This document shows, piece after piece, positions 1-7,495 of a stretch of 40,655 nt of DNA (its first letter is position 1; each line of letters starts with the position of its first letter). A program made the translations under genes and the position numbers. The DNA lies in IMG/VR virus record IMGVR_UViG_3300006071_000027, positions 1 to 40,655 of that record; one strand, given 5' to 3'. This DNA is from a virus. A model generated the notes under the pieces. That model saw only the letters and a program-made list of their open reading frames with translations, was not told the DNA's origin and searched no databases.

Positions 1-548
1 ATCTTTCAAATCCAAATACCAAAACAATGAATAAGTTTCCTTTGACCAACAACTATAAGAATAGATTGGGTGGTACGATGTATGAAACACCACCAAAAAC
101 TGCAGTTGGTCTTGAAATTGGTACACTTCGAATGAGTTCTGGTAATGCCAATCAAAAGAAAAATACATATGTATCACAAGGACCTGATGCAGTTGCTAAT
201 GATGTACAGATTGAAAAATACATTCCCAATCGAGTTGCTCAATTAGCATTAGCAAATTATATGCGAATTAAAATCTCTGTGCCTGGTGATCCTTTATTAT
301 CTGCCGGTACGGTTGTTAATTTTAATACTTATGGAATTGATCCAGTAAACTTTACACAAAGTGGTTCAAATGTTACGAGAGAACCTGATCCATTTTATTC
401 AGGTAGATACCTTGTGACTGCGTGCAGACATATCGTTAAAAACAACGGATATATAACGGTATTAGAAATGTGTAAAGAAAGTGTAAATACTTCTTATTCA
501 GGTACAAATACTTCTTTAACTCAATATATTAATGGTGTACAGATATAA
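1..548 (+). CDS. 27: Baseplate hub protein, gp27-like, C-terminal part (5' end outside window)
   Basis: The frame is open from base 3 with no stop, and the first ATG (base 27) has no Shine-Dalgarno sequence, so this is read as the end of a longer gene cut by the window edge. The visible part is about 180 residues; T4 gp27 is about 390. The C-terminal part has the layout of hub proteins of the gp27/gpD/gp44 type: a PGDPLLSAGTVV segment followed by a GRYLVTACRHIV strand and a YITVLEMCKES ending. In such phages the protein forms the trimeric ring that joins the tail tube to the central spike. The next gene overlaps its stop codon (TAATG at 546-550) and encodes the spike OB domain, which fits. 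Identity as hub is fairly sure; equivalence to gp27 rests on family pattern and position. Confidence 0.75.
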   Translation, partial: LSNPNTKTMNKFPLTNNYKNRLGGTMYETPPKTAVGLEIGTLRMSSGNANQKKNTYVSQGPDAVANDVQIEKYIPNRVAQLALANYMRIKISVPGDPLLSAGTVVNFNTYGIDPVNFTQSGSNVTREPDPFYSGRYLVTACRHIVKNNGYITVLEMCKESVNTSYSGTNTSLTQYINGVQI

Positions 549-859
549 TGGAACGTAATAATTTTGCTGGATTAAGTGGGTTTATTTGGTGGGTCGGTGT
601 AATTGAAAATGAAGATGCACGAAAGGATCCGTTAGGTATTGGTCGTTGCCAAGTTCGTATATTTGGATGGCACACAGACGATACTACTGCATTACCCACA
701 AAAGATTTACCTTGGGCACACCCAATGTTACCATTAAATTCACCTAATACTTTTAGTAAACCAAGGGTTGGAGATTGGATTGTAGGATTCTTCATGGATG
801 GAGAATCAGGTCAATTTCCAATTATGATGGGTATTCTTCCAGGAATAAAACCAAAATAA
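548..859 (+). CDS. 5: Baseplate spike OB-fold protein (gp5 N-terminal domain as a separate protein)
   Basis: The 103-residue protein matches the N-terminal OB-fold of T4 gp5 and related spike proteins: a WWVGVIENEDARKDPLGIGR start, then RCQVRIFGWHT, a LPWAHPMLPLNSP stretch, and a KPRVGDWIVGFFMDGE strand ending in PIMMGILPG. This domain usually binds the hub ring and begins the membrane-piercing spike. T4 gp5 continues into a lysozyme domain and a beta-helix; here the protein stops after the OB-fold. The beta-helix is found separately at 1736-2560. The ATG overlaps the stop of the hub gene, indicating translational coupling. The family call is strong; working as a separate chain is inferred. 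Confidence 0.85.
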   Translation: MERNNFAGLSGFIWWVGVIENEDARKDPLGIGRCQVRIFGWHTDDTTALPTKDLPWAHPMLPLNSPNTFSKPRVGDWIVGFFMDGESGQFPIMMGILPGIKPK

Positions 860-860
860 A

Positions 861-1727
861 ATGGCAAATTTATTATCAAATTTAAGTCCTACCACTAAAG
901 TTGCTGGTATAACTGCTGCAGCTTTTGTTGCATTATTAAATTCTAAACCAACATCAACAAGTGCAACACTGCCTGTTGTTACTACGGCCAACAATTCACC
1001 AACAACAGTCACATCTGGCGATACACCACAACCTGGTGCACCATCTAATACTCCAATCTATGCTTCAGGTAATGCTCCTAACGCAGACACATCATTACGC
1101 AAATCGAATCAAAATATTGCTCACGTCTGTAATTTACCGGCATCTGTTAGTACCGCATTATTTAAAGCAGGTTCAGTAGGCAGACAAATTATTCTTGCAA
1201 TTCGTAATGGTATTAAAGCTCTATTAGCTTTTTTAGGTGTAACGCCAACTTCCAATGGATTAAGTTCACAATTAAAAAAATTAGCACACGATATTGCTGA
1301 TGCTACTAAATGGGTAAAAGATTTAACCGCTCAAATTAATGGTTTAATTGTTTATGTTAATGCTATTAAACAGTTAATTGCTTATATTCTTGCTTTACCT
1401 TCTGAATTGATTGTTTTCTTTAAAGATTGTTTACAAAAAGCATATGCACAATTACAAGCAGGATATTTGTCTGTCGTGGCAGATTCAACTAATAGTATTG
1501 ATACAAGTTCATCTGATAGTATTATTTCAGCAGCTAAAGATGTAATAAATCAAACATCACAATTAATTTCCGCTTCGGTTGCTTTAGCTGCTGCTCCGGC
1601 AAATTTAGCAATTGCTGCTTTAACACCAGGTCTAACTCCTGTGGCAAATACACAAGCACAACAAGCAGCAACAACAGCAGTATTTTCTGCCGCTGGATTT
1701 AATGCACCAAGTTCTGCTAAACCTTAG
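861..1727 (+). CDS. Unrecognised helical protein encoded between the two spike genes
   Basis: No firm family was recognised. The 288-residue protein has a short hydrophobic N-terminal stretch (about residues 12-27), a Thr/Pro/Ser/Asn-rich low-complexity linker (about 28-75), a central helical region with two strongly hydrophobic stretches (IILAIRNGIKALLAFLGV near 110-127 and LIVYVNAIKQLIAYILALP near 162-180), a single Cys after VFFKD, and an Ala/Thr/Gln-rich C-terminus. It starts one base after the OB-fold gene and ends eight bases before the beta-helix gene, so it is very probably a tail-tip component. It takes the genomic place of the lysozyme domain of T4 gp5, but no lysozyme catalytic pattern is visible. 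A membrane-active or tube-plug role would be a guess. Confidence 0.55.
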   Translation: MANLLSNLSPTTKVAGITAAAFVALLNSKPTSTSATLPVVTTANNSPTTVTSGDTPQPGAPSNTPIYASGNAPNADTSLRKSNQNIAHVCNLPASVSTALFKAGSVGRQIILAIRNGIKALLAFLGVTPTSNGLSSQLKKLAHDIADATKWVKDLTAQINGLIVYVNAIKQLIAYILALPSELIVFFKDCLQKAYAQLQAGYLSVVADSTNSIDTSSSDSIISAAKDVINQTSQLISASVALAAAPANLAIAALTPGLTPVANTQAQQAATTAVFSAAGFNAPSSAKP

Positions 1728-1735
1728 GACATATT

Positions 1736-2560
1736 ATGGCTAATTCAAGTGGCGCAGGTACAGTAGATTACTCATGGACAGAACCGGTATCGGCATCCAA
1801 TACACAGTACCCATACAACAATGTAATGCAGACCGAATCTGGTCATTTTCAGGAGTTTGATGATACTCCTGGTGCTGAACGTATTAGAACACAACATAAA
1901 GCTGGAACATTTACTGAAATTCAACCTGATGGTTCAGTAGTTCACAAAATACTTGGTACAAATTATACTATTGTTGCTAAAGATAACAATGTATTAATTC
2001 AAGGTATTTGTAATATTACGATTCAAGGTGATGCGGTATTGGACGTACAAGGCGATGCCTACGAACACATTAAAGGTGATTTTAATAAAGTTGTTGATGG
2101 TAATTATAATGTATTAGCCAAAGGTGATATGACTTTGAGTGCAGGTGGAGACTTAAATATTAACAATCTTGGCCAAACTGGATCAATTCACATGATTGCT
2201 GGTGATAGATTAATTGTTGATACTGATGTTACGGTTCATGGTGAAGTACTTGCTGATTCTTTACATTCTTCAGGTTCAGTAACCGCAGGCACAGGTATTC
2301 ATGCTGGTATTCCTGGTTCAGCAAATCCAACCGCAGGCATTTCAACACTTGGTGGTATCAATGTTGGACTTCCTGGTCCTGCTACACCAGGGTCAATCAC
2401 AGCAGTAGGTTTTATAAATGCTGGTATATCAATGTTTGCACCTACTGTATCCGATATGTTTGGTGCAATGGAAATGTTTAGATTGAAGGTAGACCAACAC
2501 GTTCATATTGGTAACAAAGGTTTCCCAACATCACCACCAACTAGTCCGATGGAAATATAA
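1736..2560 (+). CDS. 5: Spike beta-helix protein (gp5 C-terminal / VgrG-like) with HxH tip
   Basis: The 274-residue protein begins with an ESGHFQEFDDTPGAERI motif and an HKAGTFTEIQPDGS segment, the signature of gp5/VgrG-type spike proteins just before their beta-helix. It continues with short strands of regular spacing (NITIQGDAVLDVQGDAYEHI, VLAKGDMTLSAGGDLNI) that would form a three-stranded beta-prism. After a Gly/Pro-rich region (about residues 180-235) it ends with QHVHIGN; His255-Val-His257 resembles the HxH metal site at the tip of P2 gpV-like spikes. An AGGA sequence precedes the ATG. It probably trimerises and caps the baseplate, working with the OB-fold protein at 548-859. The spike call is secure; the metal site is inferred. 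Confidence 0.85.
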   Translation: MANSSGAGTVDYSWTEPVSASNTQYPYNNVMQTESGHFQEFDDTPGAERIRTQHKAGTFTEIQPDGSVVHKILGTNYTIVAKDNNVLIQGICNITIQGDAVLDVQGDAYEHIKGDFNKVVDGNYNVLAKGDMTLSAGGDLNINNLGQTGSIHMIAGDRLIVDTDVTVHGEVLADSLHSSGSVTAGTGIHAGIPGSANPTAGISTLGGINVGLPGPATPGSITAVGFINAGISMFAPTVSDMFGAMEMFRLKVDQHVHIGNKGFPTSPPTSPMEI

Positions 2561-2562
2561 TC

Positions 2563-3357
2563 ATGAGTGTATATGGTCGATTAGGATACAATTTCAACAC
2601 ATCATTATTTAATGGTGCGGATGTACTTTCACAAAATGTTATTAATTATATTAGTAACACAAACATACAATTATCTCAATGGCAGATTAATGACCTTGCC
2701 AATAGTAACGTTGGTGGTTATTATCAAAATCCACATCAATATGTATTGGCAACACTATCAATCTATTTAAACGGTTTGGCAACATTGGCCAATTCAAATA
2801 CAACCATTTTTACTAATGCTCCAGACACAGCAAATACGTTATCTAGTAGTTTGGCAACATTATCTTCATCTTTAATTAGTTTTACAACTCATACTAATAA
2901 TTTATCTGGTGTTTCTCGTTCTGCCAATACTGCTTTGTATCCAGATTTAACTTCTGCTTTGGCTGTTGGTCGCCAGATGTTAAACATAACCAGTACAACA
3001 GATGGTGTACAAAATAATACACCTATACTTGGTAATTTTACCAGTTTGTATATTGGACCACAGTTATCAAATTCAAGTAATAATATTACCATTGATTATA
3101 ATACATTAAATAATTCAATTACAGCAAATACAAGTAATATATCAAATGCAGCAATGAATGTAATTGTATCTGATGTACAAACTTTACAAACTTTGGTTGA
3201 TGGCCAAAGAACACAAGATTGGGCATTTTATCAAAATTCTTTATCAGTTCTACAAGACTATCAAACACTCCTACAATTTAGTAATATGGGTGGTACACAA
3301 AACTCACTCATTCAACTAATTGGAACCAGCAAACTACACTCTGAGTTAGGATACTAA
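2563..3357 (+). CDS. Conserved structural protein of unknown role
   Basis: The 264-residue protein is rich in Asn, Ser, Thr and Leu and has no Cys. The N-terminal part (SQNVINYISNTNIQLSQWQ, then NDLANSNVGGYYQNP) and the middle segment NNTPILGNFTSLYIGPQ look like conserved blocks of a phage structural family seen beside the spike in T4-like environmental phages, but no function can be named. The C-terminal part (about residues 195-250) is predicted helical and could form a coil. It starts two bases after the spike gene and overlaps the next gene (TAATG at 3355-3359), so it belongs to the same operon. Its position suggests a tail-tip or baseplate component; this is inference only. Confidence 0.6.
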   Translation: MSVYGRLGYNFNTSLFNGADVLSQNVINYISNTNIQLSQWQINDLANSNVGGYYQNPHQYVLATLSIYLNGLATLANSNTTIFTNAPDTANTLSSSLATLSSSLISFTTHTNNLSGVSRSANTALYPDLTSALAVGRQMLNITSTTDGVQNNTPILGNFTSLYIGPQLSNSSNNITIDYNTLNNSITANTSNISNAAMNVIVSDVQTLQTLVDGQRTQDWAFYQNSLSVLQDYQTLLQFSNMGGTQNSLIQLIGTSKLHSELGY

Positions 3358-4517
3358 TGATTAATTTTAATTTACCGTTAGATGCCAATGTTGTATCATC
3401 CATTGTAAATCAAGTTATAGGTATTATTGGCAGTTCCAATGTTACTGGTACATTAGGTACTCCAGGTGTTGCTATAGATCCTGCTTACGTTCAAGCTAAT
3501 GCTGCGTTTATACAAGCTAATGCAGCATACAATCAAGCCAATACAATTGCTTTATTTAACCAAGGTATAAACACTTCACAGAATAATTCAATCATTTCAC
3601 TTAATAATTATGCACAAAATGTTTATAATTTTGCCAATGGTTTAAGTGGTGGTACTGCTACTGACGGAGTGGCTCGATTAGGAGTTACTCAAGTAAACAC
3701 ATATGCTGCCTCTGCATATGCAACTGCCAATGCAGCTTATACTCAAGCAAACACAATTACATCATATACACAAGGTGTTGATACAACTCAAAATACAAAT
3801 ATTTCAGCGGTAAACAGTTATGCAGCATCAGTATATACATTAGCTAATACACATACCAATAATATTAGTTCTTTAAATAATTTAACAGCTTCAGCATTTT
3901 CACAAGCCAATTCAGCCAATGCTTTGGCGGCTGGTGCATACTTTCCAGCAGGTACTGCATTAATATTTCAACAAGCTGCCGCACCTACGGGTTGGACAAG
4001 ACAAACCACCCACAACGATAAAGCTCTGAGAATTGTTAATGGTTCTGGTTCTGTTGGTTCTGGAGGTTCGGTTGCATTTACTTCAGCTTTTTCAGCAGGC
4101 ACTACTGTTGATGGTACTGCAATTAACGTTAGTCAGATGCCTGCACACAATCACGGAGTTTCGGATCCTGGACACAACCACGGAATTTCAGATCCTGGTC
4201 ACTCACACGGAGTTTATGATCCTGGACATGCTCATATTTTTGGTGCGGACGACCAAATTGCTACACAAGGTGGTTTTAGTGTAGCAGGAAATTTCTCATA
4301 TGATGCCGTATCAACAACCTCTGGTGGTGGTGTGTATCTATATACTTACGGATCCGGCACTGGTGTTGGCATTTATGGTGCAAGTACGGGTATTGGTACA
4401 TATGGTGCAGGAACAGGAATCAGTACACAAAACAATGGTAGTGGAGTTGCACATAACCACACAATTTCAAATTTAGCTGTACAATATGTTGATGCAATCA
4501 TTTGCACTAAAAACTAA
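3357..4517 (+). CDS. Tail-collar fibre with Ala/Gln/Asn coil and His-rich metal-binding-type repeats
   Basis: The 386-residue protein has three parts. Residues about 1-40 are an N-terminal attachment region; about 41-190 are Ala/Gln/Asn repeats (AYVQANAAFIQANAAYNQAN) like those in the fibres at 10474 and 23558; about 195-386 are a tail-collar/microcystin-dependent-type domain opening with FPAGTALIFQQAAAPTGW and ending in DAIICTKN. Inside the last part is QMPAHNHG, followed by three tandem nine-residue units around DPGHxH (residues 266-292) and a final AHNH. Histidines of this kind coordinate metal along the axis of T4 gp12 trimers. It probably acts as a short fibre or tip adhesin. The start codon overlaps the upstream stop and has AGGA before it. 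Confidence 0.8.
   Translation: MINFNLPLDANVVSSIVNQVIGIIGSSNVTGTLGTPGVAIDPAYVQANAAFIQANAAYNQANTIALFNQGINTSQNNSIISLNNYAQNVYNFANGLSGGTATDGVARLGVTQVNTYAASAYATANAAYTQANTITSYTQGVDTTQNTNISAVNSYAASVYTLANTHTNNISSLNNLTASAFSQANSANALAAGAYFPAGTALIFQQAAAPTGWTRQTTHNDKALRIVNGSGSVGSGGSVAFTSAFSAGTTVDGTAINVSQMPAHNHGVSDPGHNHGISDPGHSHGVYDPGHAHIFGADDQIATQGGFSVAGNFSYDAVSTTSGGGVYLYTYGSGTGVGIYGASTGIGTYGAGTGISTQNNGSGVAHNHTISNLAVQYVDAIICTKN
4152..4232 (+). repeat. Three tandem 27-bp units encoding His-Gly-x-x-Asp-Pro-Gly-His-x
   Basis: Units start at 4152, 4179 and 4206 and are followed by a further CAT at 4233. The encoded nonamers are HGVSDPGHN, HGISDPGHS and HGVYDPGHA. Each unit adds two His spaced for a trimeric metal site. 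The DNA copies differ mainly at third codon positions (GGATCC, AGATCC and TGATCC around the Asp codon). Confidence 0.9.
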
Positions 4518-4526
4518 GGAATAATT

Positions 4527-4673
4527 ATGACGGCAGAAAATCCACAATGGGTAAAACCACTATTTCCAGGTGATATTCCAGCAAATACAGCGCCAGTTTG
4601 GAACACTACAACAGAATCCTGGGAATTTGTTTCTATGGAACTAAAAATTACGGCAAACACATCAAATACATGA
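4527..4673 (+). CDS. Small 48-aa protein, unrecognised
   Basis: This short gene fills the gap after the collar fibre. It starts at an ATG nine bases after the upstream stop and has an AAGGA Shine-Dalgarno sequence (4516-4520) at good spacing. It ends with TGA at 4671-4673. The product is acidic to neutral with three Trp (WVKPLF, VWNTTTESW) and a PANTAPVWNTTTESW core; the ending on a Trp-containing NxTxxxW pattern recalls the small fibre-associated protein at 34245. No known family was recognised. A fibre partner or baseplate decoration role is possible. The good ribosome site and exact fit between genes are the main support. Confidence 0.6.
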   Translation: MTAENPQWVKPLFPGDIPANTAPVWNTTTESWEFVSMELKITANTSNT

Positions 4674-4691
4674 TAAGAAAGTGATATTATA

Positions 4692-4988
4692 ATGAAAATT
4701 GAAACAAAAGCAAATTGTCCTTTATTAGGAATGAAACCATGCCAACAACTCGAATGTTCATGGTTTATGAAAGTGGTTGGTAAAAACCCTAATACTGGTG
4801 CTGATGTAGAAGAATGGGGTTGTTCCATGGCTTGGCTTCCAATATTATTAATTGAAAACAGTCAACAACAAAGAGGTACAGGAGCAGCAGTAGAATCATT
4901 CAGAAATGAAATGGTTAAAGCTAATGAAAGTAGCCAGCAAATGTTATTGGCAGCTGCTAACTTAAATGAATTACCTAAATTAAAATAG
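4692..4988 (+). CDS. Small four-cysteine protein, conserved-looking, unknown function
   Basis: The 98-residue protein has four Cys (9, 17, 22, 44) in a C-x7-C-x4-C-x21-C layout inside a compact N-terminal half containing CPLLGMKPCQQLECSWF and EEWGCSMAWLPILLIEN. This spacing would suit a zinc or iron-sulfur site. The C-terminal half (about residues 58-98) is a charged, probably helical tail (AAVESFRNEMVKANESSQQ). The N-terminal block appears in small uncharacterised proteins beside the gp25 gene of environmental T4-like phages, from general recollection of the family. Its place just before gp25 suggests a baseplate assembly factor, but no function is known. The ribosome site is weak (GAAAGTGAT upstream). 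Confidence 0.65.
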   Translation: MKIETKANCPLLGMKPCQQLECSWFMKVVGKNPNTGADVEEWGCSMAWLPILLIENSQQQRGTGAAVESFRNEMVKANESSQQMLLAAANLNELPKLK

Positions 4989-5009
4989 ATTTTTTACTAC
5001 CAAAATCAA

Positions 5010-5017
5010 CATAAATA
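5010..5017 (+). promoter_or_regulatory. T4-late-promoter-like octamer CATAAATA before gp25
   Basis: The octamer differs from the T4 late consensus TATAAATA at the first base only. It ends four bases before the gp25 ATG (5022), and no Shine-Dalgarno sequence intervenes. With T4 spacing (+1 about six bases after the octamer) transcription would start at the start codon, giving a nearly leaderless mRNA. Confidence 0.4.
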
Positions 5018-5021
5018 AAGA

Positions 5022-5414
5022 ATGGCAATCAATCAACACATATACTCAGACTTAGATTTAACCTTCTTGCCTTCACCGGCAACAGGTGATGTGTCTATGA
5101 AATATGATGAACAGGCAGTAATCCGTTCAATCCGTAATCTTTTGAATACCAATTTATATGACCGGTTGTTTCAACCAGACATTGGAAGTACATTAAATCG
5201 ATTATTGTTTGAACCAGTAACTCCATTAACAGCCACACTAATTCAGAATGAAGTCACTCGGACGATTACAAACTACGAACCAAGAGCCAGAATCAATACT
5301 CTTGTTGTGAGTGCTAATCCAGATGGTAATGCCTTTAATGTGGCACTAACGGTTTTTATAGGTAATCAAACATCACCTACAGCAATTAACATTTTATTAC
5401 AAAGGACCAGATAA
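5022..5414 (+). CDS. 25: Baseplate wedge protein gp25 (GPW/gp25 family)
   Basis: The 130-residue length and sequence fit the gp25/GPW family: an N-terminal YSDLDLTFLPSPATGDVS segment, AVIRSIRNLLNTN, a LFQPDIGSTLNRLLFEP core, and the diagnostic Glu-Pro-Arg at residues 86-88 (NYEPRARI). In T4-like baseplates gp25 sits in the inner wedge next to gp6 and gp53 and helps start sheath assembly. The gene follows a late-promoter-like octamer and overlaps gp6 (TAATG at 5412-5416), so gp25 and gp6 are coupled. No Shine-Dalgarno sequence is visible before this ATG. Assignment is secure. Confidence 0.92.
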   Translation: MAINQHIYSDLDLTFLPSPATGDVSMKYDEQAVIRSIRNLLNTNLYDRLFQPDIGSTLNRLLFEPVTPLTATLIQNEVTRTITNYEPRARINTLVVSANPDGNAFNVALTVFIGNQTSPTAINILLQRTR

Positions 5415-7495
5415 TGGCCGGCGCAAATAGTAACATGCAATTAACAAATTTAGATTTTGATTCTATCAAGTCTAACTTTATTACCTATTTACAGGGTCAA
5501 AATACATTCCAAGACTATAACTTTGAAGGTTCTGGTCTAAATGTTCTTTTGGACGTACTGGCATACAATACACAATATAATGCTTATTATTTGAATCAAG
5601 TTGCTAATGAAATGTTTTTGGATTCGGCAGTACAAAGAAGTTCTGTCGTTTCTCAAGCAAAAGTTTTAGGTTATACACCAAAATCAGCCATTGCCCCTAC
5701 TGCCACGGTTAACGTTGTATTTACTGGCGTTACTACAGGTTCTTTAACATTACCTGCCTATCAGAGTTTTGGTTCTGCTGCAATTAACGGGGTAAACTAT
5801 ACCTTTACTAATCCTGATTCATATACAGTCAACACAGTAAATAATACTGCCACTTTTCAAAATGTGGTAATTAAACAAGGTGTACCAGCAACTTATTCAT
5901 TTACTGTAGATTCTTCTACAAATCCAAAGTATCTGTTTGAAATTCCAGACAATGCTATCGATACAACAACATTACAAGTGTCTGTACAACAATCTTCATC
6001 CAATTCATTCACAGTTATCTATAACCCTGCTTCCAATTTCTTACAATTAACTAATACTTCACAGGTATATTTCTTACAAGAAGCATTAAATGGAAACTAT
6101 CAAATTTATTTTGGTGATGGTGTATTGGGTCAAAAATTATCTGACGGTAATATTTTACGAGTAAACTACCTTTCAACTGAAGGTACGAGTGGCGCTGGTG
6201 CCAATTCGTTTGTATTATTGAATACTGTTTCAGGTTATCCACCTTCTGCTGTTATTTCGGTAACTTCTGCCACACAAGGTGGTGATAAAGAGTCTATTGA
6301 TTCTATTAAGTTTCAAGCACCTAAGTCATATGCTGCTCAAAATCGTGCGGTGACTAAGAGTGATTACATTAGTATGATACAGGAAAATAAATTAGGTATT
6401 TCTTTTGATGCTGTAAACGTATGGGGTGGTGAAGAAAATAGTCCACCAGTATATGGCCAAGTATTCATTTGTTTAAAACCAACAGGTTCTTATACATTGA
6501 CTGCCACACAAAAGACAAGATTGTTATCCGAAGTTATTTCACCAATTTCAGTATTAACTGTTAAACCTTCTATTGTCGATCCAGATTATACTTATATCGC
6601 ATTGACTGTTGATGTATTATATGATCCAACTAAGACTACACAAACAGCTTCACAAATTCAGGCAGGTATTACAAATGCTATTCAAAAGTTTGGTACATCC
6701 ACACTTAATACATTTAATTCATCATTTAATGCCTACGATTTATTAAATACGATCCAAAGTTATGACGCTTCTATTGTGACCAGTGACTTTAATTTACAAT
6801 TACAGAAGAAGTTTTTCCCTAATTTATCTTCTACACAAACTTATAACTTATATTACCATACACCATTAAAAAAAGGTGTATTGTTAAGTGGTATTAGTAA
6901 TTCACCAGACATTCAATATTTGGATCCCGTAAACAAGGCTAATACAATTACTGGTGTGTTTATCGAAGAAGTTCCATCAGCAACATATGGTGTAGATACT
7001 ATTTCAGTTATTAATCCTGGTTATAGTTATCAGTTACCACCAAAAGTTACTATTACTGGTGACGGAACTGGTGCAGAAGCACATGCAGTTATTGTTGGTG
7101 GTGCAATTACTGCTGTTAATGTTACTTCATCAGGAAATAACTATACGAGTGCTATTGCAACAATTACTCCACAAACTGGCGATACAACAGGTCAAGGTGG
7201 TGCAGTTGTAGTTAATCTTCAGGGGAGATTTGGTGCACTAAGAACTTATTACTATAATGCAAATCAAGTTAAGACCATTTTAAATTCAAATGTTGGTACT
7301 GTAGACTATATTAATGGTGTTATTACATTAAATAACTTTAATCCTGTTGGCATAGATAATCCATTAGGAGAGTTGGCAATTACTGCAACTCCAACAACCT
7401 CAATAATTTCATCTACATTCAATGGAATTATAACAATCGATCCTTATGATCCTAATGCCATTACAGTTAACGTTACTGCTAAAACGAATTCATGA
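5414..7495 (+). CDS. 6: Baseplate wedge protein gp6 (baseplate J-like)
   Basis: The 693-residue protein opens with the conserved gp6 N-terminus (LDFDSIKSNFITYLQ, then FNGSGLN-like FEGSGLNVLLDVLAYNTQ and YYLNQVANEMFLDSA). The middle carries the baseplate-J-type blocks IYFGDGVLGQKLSDGN, an AAQNRAVTKSDYISMI segment and VNVWGGEE. T4 gp6 (660 aa) forms the dimer that knits the baseplate ring. The C-terminal part carries an added glycine-tyrosine module (about residues 533-590; NPGYSYQLPPKVTITGDGTG) also found in the next gene, in gp8 and in the DUF4815 protein. AAAGGA precedes the overlapping start. Assignment is secure. Confidence 0.93.
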   Translation: MAGANSNMQLTNLDFDSIKSNFITYLQGQNTFQDYNFEGSGLNVLLDVLAYNTQYNAYYLNQVANEMFLDSAVQRSSVVSQAKVLGYTPKSAIAPTATVNVVFTGVTTGSLTLPAYQSFGSAAINGVNYTFTNPDSYTVNTVNNTATFQNVVIKQGVPATYSFTVDSSTNPKYLFEIPDNAIDTTTLQVSVQQSSSNSFTVIYNPASNFLQLTNTSQVYFLQEALNGNYQIYFGDGVLGQKLSDGNILRVNYLSTEGTSGAGANSFVLLNTVSGYPPSAVISVTSATQGGDKESIDSIKFQAPKSYAAQNRAVTKSDYISMIQENKLGISFDAVNVWGGEENSPPVYGQVFICLKPTGSYTLTATQKTRLLSEVISPISVLTVKPSIVDPDYTYIALTVDVLYDPTKTTQTASQIQAGITNAIQKFGTSTLNTFNSSFNAYDLLNTIQSYDASIVTSDFNLQLQKKFFPNLSSTQTYNLYYHTPLKKGVLLSGISNSPDIQYLDPVNKANTITGVFIEEVPSATYGVDTISVINPGYSYQLPPKVTITGDGTGAEAHAVIVGGAITAVNVTSSGNNYTSAIATITPQTGDTTGQGGAVVVNLQGRFGALRTYYYNANQVKTILNSNVGTVDYINGVITLNNFNPVGIDNPLGELAITATPTTSIISSTFNGIITIDPYDPNAITVNVTAKTNS

